Part shown: one piece after another, positions 6,705 through 8,068 of the stretch
How positions within the stretch are numbered: position 1 is the first letter of the stretch
How the letters are laid out: every line of letters starts with the position of its first letter
Assembly: GCA_011048475.1 (NCBI GenBank)
Contig: DSDZ01000411.1
Span: 1-8,068 of the forward strand
DNA length: 8,068 nucleotides
DNA from: Bacteroides sp.
GTDB taxonomy: Bacteria > Bacteroidota > Bacteroidia > Bacteroidales > GCA-2748055
Reading direction: 5' to 3'
Notes under the pieces: generated by a model
Seen by the model: only the letters and a program-made list of their open reading frames with translations
The model's database searches: none
What the model was told of the DNA's origin: nothing
Made by a program: the position numbers and the translations under genes

Positions 6705-7901
6705 CTACAGGGAGCCCGAATCGTCTGTTTTGATCAGGGAGAACATGCTGTTCCCTTCATAACTGTTGGTTCCCAGCATCAGGAGCCCTCCACCGGTTGG
6801 CAGACCGACGTCAATCCCGGTCTGGTTTCCCAGGGAGCCGAAAAGGATCCGGTCACCCACCTGGTAATCCTCCGTGAGGAACTGAAGGAACAGATCCTGG
6901 TTCCCCTCCGCGGTCCTGGTCCCCACAATGGCAAATCCGCCATCCTCCGTTTTGACAAACCTTCTTGCATGCAAGTCCGAGTTTCTCTCTGAAATGGTTG
7001 CAAGCAGCAGCGAATTTGTGACCAGGAGTCCGTTGGTCTCGATCAGGTACACAAGCATCTCGCTTTTCCCGGACACATTCACCCTGTTGCCCAGGACCAG
7101 GTATCTTTCGGCTCCATCGGGGATGATGCAGCAGGCGGATTCATCAAAGTTCCCTTCCAGGAATTCCACGTTGTAACTGAGTTCGTCGTTGAGAATCAGG
7201 ATCAGGATATCGGAATCATCGCTGTAAATGGTGTTGTAGGTGCATGCGCACAGGTACCGGTCGCCCGTATTCAGGATGTAGTTGGCAGAAGCATTGTCCG
7301 AATACAGGTTCTTGTAATTAAGGCTCAGTTCCAGGGAATCGCCCTCGTCCCTGAGCCCCATGACCATGATATCCCTTTTTCCGTCCCTGACCTGGTATCC
7401 CGAAAGGATAAAGCCGGATGAGATCCCTTCCTCCGCATGAAGGATGGATTCATCCTCGGACGAACCGTACCGTCTTTTCCATATTTCTTCCCCGTCACTC
7501 GAGGTACGCACGATAAACAGATCTTTTGGAGGGGTGGCGGTCCCGTCGGGATCCTCCACATAACCGCACAGCAGGTATCCCCCCAGTCCGCCCCTGATCG
7601 CCACCATGGCATTGGCCCCGGAGTTGAACCCGGCCATGGTGTAATACCTGGGGAATCCCGGTTTGGGATTCCCGTATTCATCCGTGATGTAAAAGGCCAT
7701 CCTGGAGCCTGAATCAGGAGAAGTGGCAATTCCGCAGATGGCAAATCCTCCATTATCCAGCACGGCCAGATCGGTTGCCAGGTCGACGGAGTATTCCCCG
7801 AAGAATTTGATAAATTTTTGCGATTGTTCGGGGGACATTTCCCTTTCACAGGAAAAGAACAGCCCGATCAGCCCCGCCAGTATGAGTATCCTGTAGTTCA
7901 T
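6705..7901 (-). CDS. Predicted lipoprotein with seven propeller-like repeats, unknown function
   Basis: A 398-residue protein not recognised by name. Its N-terminus is a lipoprotein signal: hydrophobic core then LFFSC, with C18 as the likely lipidated residue, so it should be anchored in the outer membrane. A core motif of the type [FY]-hydrophobic-G recurs at residues 53 (FAICG), 109 (YLLCG), 164 (FILSG), 216 (YLCAC), 267 (YLVLG), 323 (FAIVG) and 373 (LLMLG). The spacing is 50-56 residues, and each motif is followed by a D/M-hydrophobic strand and usually an acidic turn. That periodicity fits a seven-bladed beta-propeller. The reading frame is open upstream to 8000, but ATG 7901 is preferred: it starts at the signal peptide and lies 2 nt after the upstream gene's stop, while a longer start would overlap that gene by about 100 bp and bury the signal. 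A binding or scaffold role in a surface complex is inferred. Confidence 0.8.
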   Translation of the reverse strand: MNYRILILAGLIGLFFSCEREMSPEQSQKFIKFFGEYSVDLATDLAVLDNGGFAICGIATSPDSGSRMAFYITDEYGNPKPGFPRYYTMAGFNSGANAMVAIRGGLGGYLLCGYVEDPDGTATPPKDLFIVRTSSDGEEIWKRRYGSSEDESILHAEEGISSGFILSGYQVRDGKRDIMVMGLRDEGDSLELSLNYKNLYSDNASANYILNTGDRYLCACTYNTIYSDDSDILILILNDELSYNVEFLEGNFDESACCIIPDGAERYLVLGNRVNVSGKSEMLVYLIETNGLLVTNSLLLATISERNSDLHARRFVKTEDGGFAIVGTRTAEGNQDLFLQFLTEDYQVGDRILFGSLGNQTGIDVGLPTGGGLLMLGTNSYEGNSMFSLIKTDDSGSL

Positions 7902-7903
7902 GA

Positions 7904-8068
7904 TTAAAATTTCTCGGTTTTGTAGAGATCCCAGACCATCCCGAACGACAGGTTGAGGTAATTCACCCTGAAGTCGCTGTCCACATGGTAAATCAGCCAC
8001 GTAAGGTTCTGGTTGTCATACCGGTGATCCTGATCATTCGTCAGGAAAAATCCGTAACTGAACCTGGG
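7904..8068 (-). CDS. Probable outer-membrane beta-barrel protein, C-terminal 54 residues
   Basis: This is the 3' end of a minus-strand gene cut by the window edge. It reads in frame from base 8068 to the TAA at 7904-7906. The residues alternate polar and hydrophobic in strand-length stretches: FSYGFFL, NLTWLIYHV, and FRVNYLNLSFGMVWDLY. The chain ends in KTEKF, with a terminal Phe as in many outer-membrane barrels. This supports a barrel fold but does not identify a family. A PorP/SprF-like T9SS partner is conceivable given the neighbours, but the visible tail shows no distinctive match. The stop lies 2 nt before the lipoprotein ATG, so the two are surely co-transcribed. Confidence 0.6.
   Translation of the reverse strand, partial: PRFSYGFFLTNDQDHRYDNQNLTWLIYHVDSDFRVNYLNLSFGMVWDLYKTEKF

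Noticed and set aside
7325..7849. Minus-strand open frame of 174 codons inside the lipoprotein gene
   Set aside because: It is another frame of the same strand. The lipoprotein frame shows a signal sequence and seven regular repeats, while this one shows Pro/Trp-rich noise.
7902..8000. N-terminal extension of the lipoprotein frame up to 8000
   Set aside because: It would overlap the upstream gene by about 100 bp, has no signal character, and hides a clear lipoprotein signal starting at 7901.
7904..8068. Naming the barrel fragment as PorP/SprF
   Set aside because: Context makes it tempting, but the visible 54 residues have no feature specific to that family.

Overview
The window comes from a member of the Bacteroidota. 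Three things point there: a secreted protein carrying a C-terminal type IX secretion (T9SS) type A sorting domain, promoter-like elements close to the Bacteroidota -7 consensus TAnnTTTG, and the gene order ftsH - DUF2007 - cdsA - psd with a short-type Psd. The base composition is moderately GC-rich by eye. I would not name a genus.

Left part, plus strand (1-1977): a tightly packed membrane-homeostasis operon. It holds the 3' end of ftsH (membrane AAA+ protease), a 68-69 residue DUF2007-type protein, cdsA (CDP-diacylglycerol synthase) and psd (phosphatidylserine decarboxylase). The first two junctions overlap (TGATG and TTGA) and the third has a 4 nt gap, so translational coupling is likely. 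CdsA and Psd are the first and last committed steps from phosphatidate to phosphatidylethanolamine. The intervening PS synthase gene is not in the window.

Spacer (1978-2234): a symmetric AT-rich hairpin just after psd, then a promoter-like element and a strong GC-rich intrinsic terminator ahead of the next gene's own promoter. The simplest reading that explains every element is a small RNA of about 100 nt transcribed between psd and the flavodiiron gene.

Middle, plus strand (2235-3458): a class A flavodiiron protein (FprA family), with a diiron metallo-beta-lactamase-like domain plus flavodoxin, probably used for O2 or NO detoxification. A nearly perfect 28 bp palindrome lies in its 3' coding end.

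Right part, minus strand (8068 down to 3445): three genes in one probable operon. They are the C-terminal end of a probable outer-membrane beta-barrel protein, a lipoprotein with seven propeller-like repeats, and a 1076-residue T9SS-exported multidomain protein. The last has Ig/PKD-like modules, a jelly-roll-like domain and a thioredoxin-like domain whose CxxC site is lost. Together they look like a cell-surface assembly of unknown role. This operon converges on fprA, and the two coding regions overlap by 14 bp at their 3' ends.

No RNA genes of known family, insertion sequences, CRISPR arrays or tRNAs were seen. The parts most worth a second look are the intergenic small-RNA candidate and the surface-protein trio with its degenerate redox domain.
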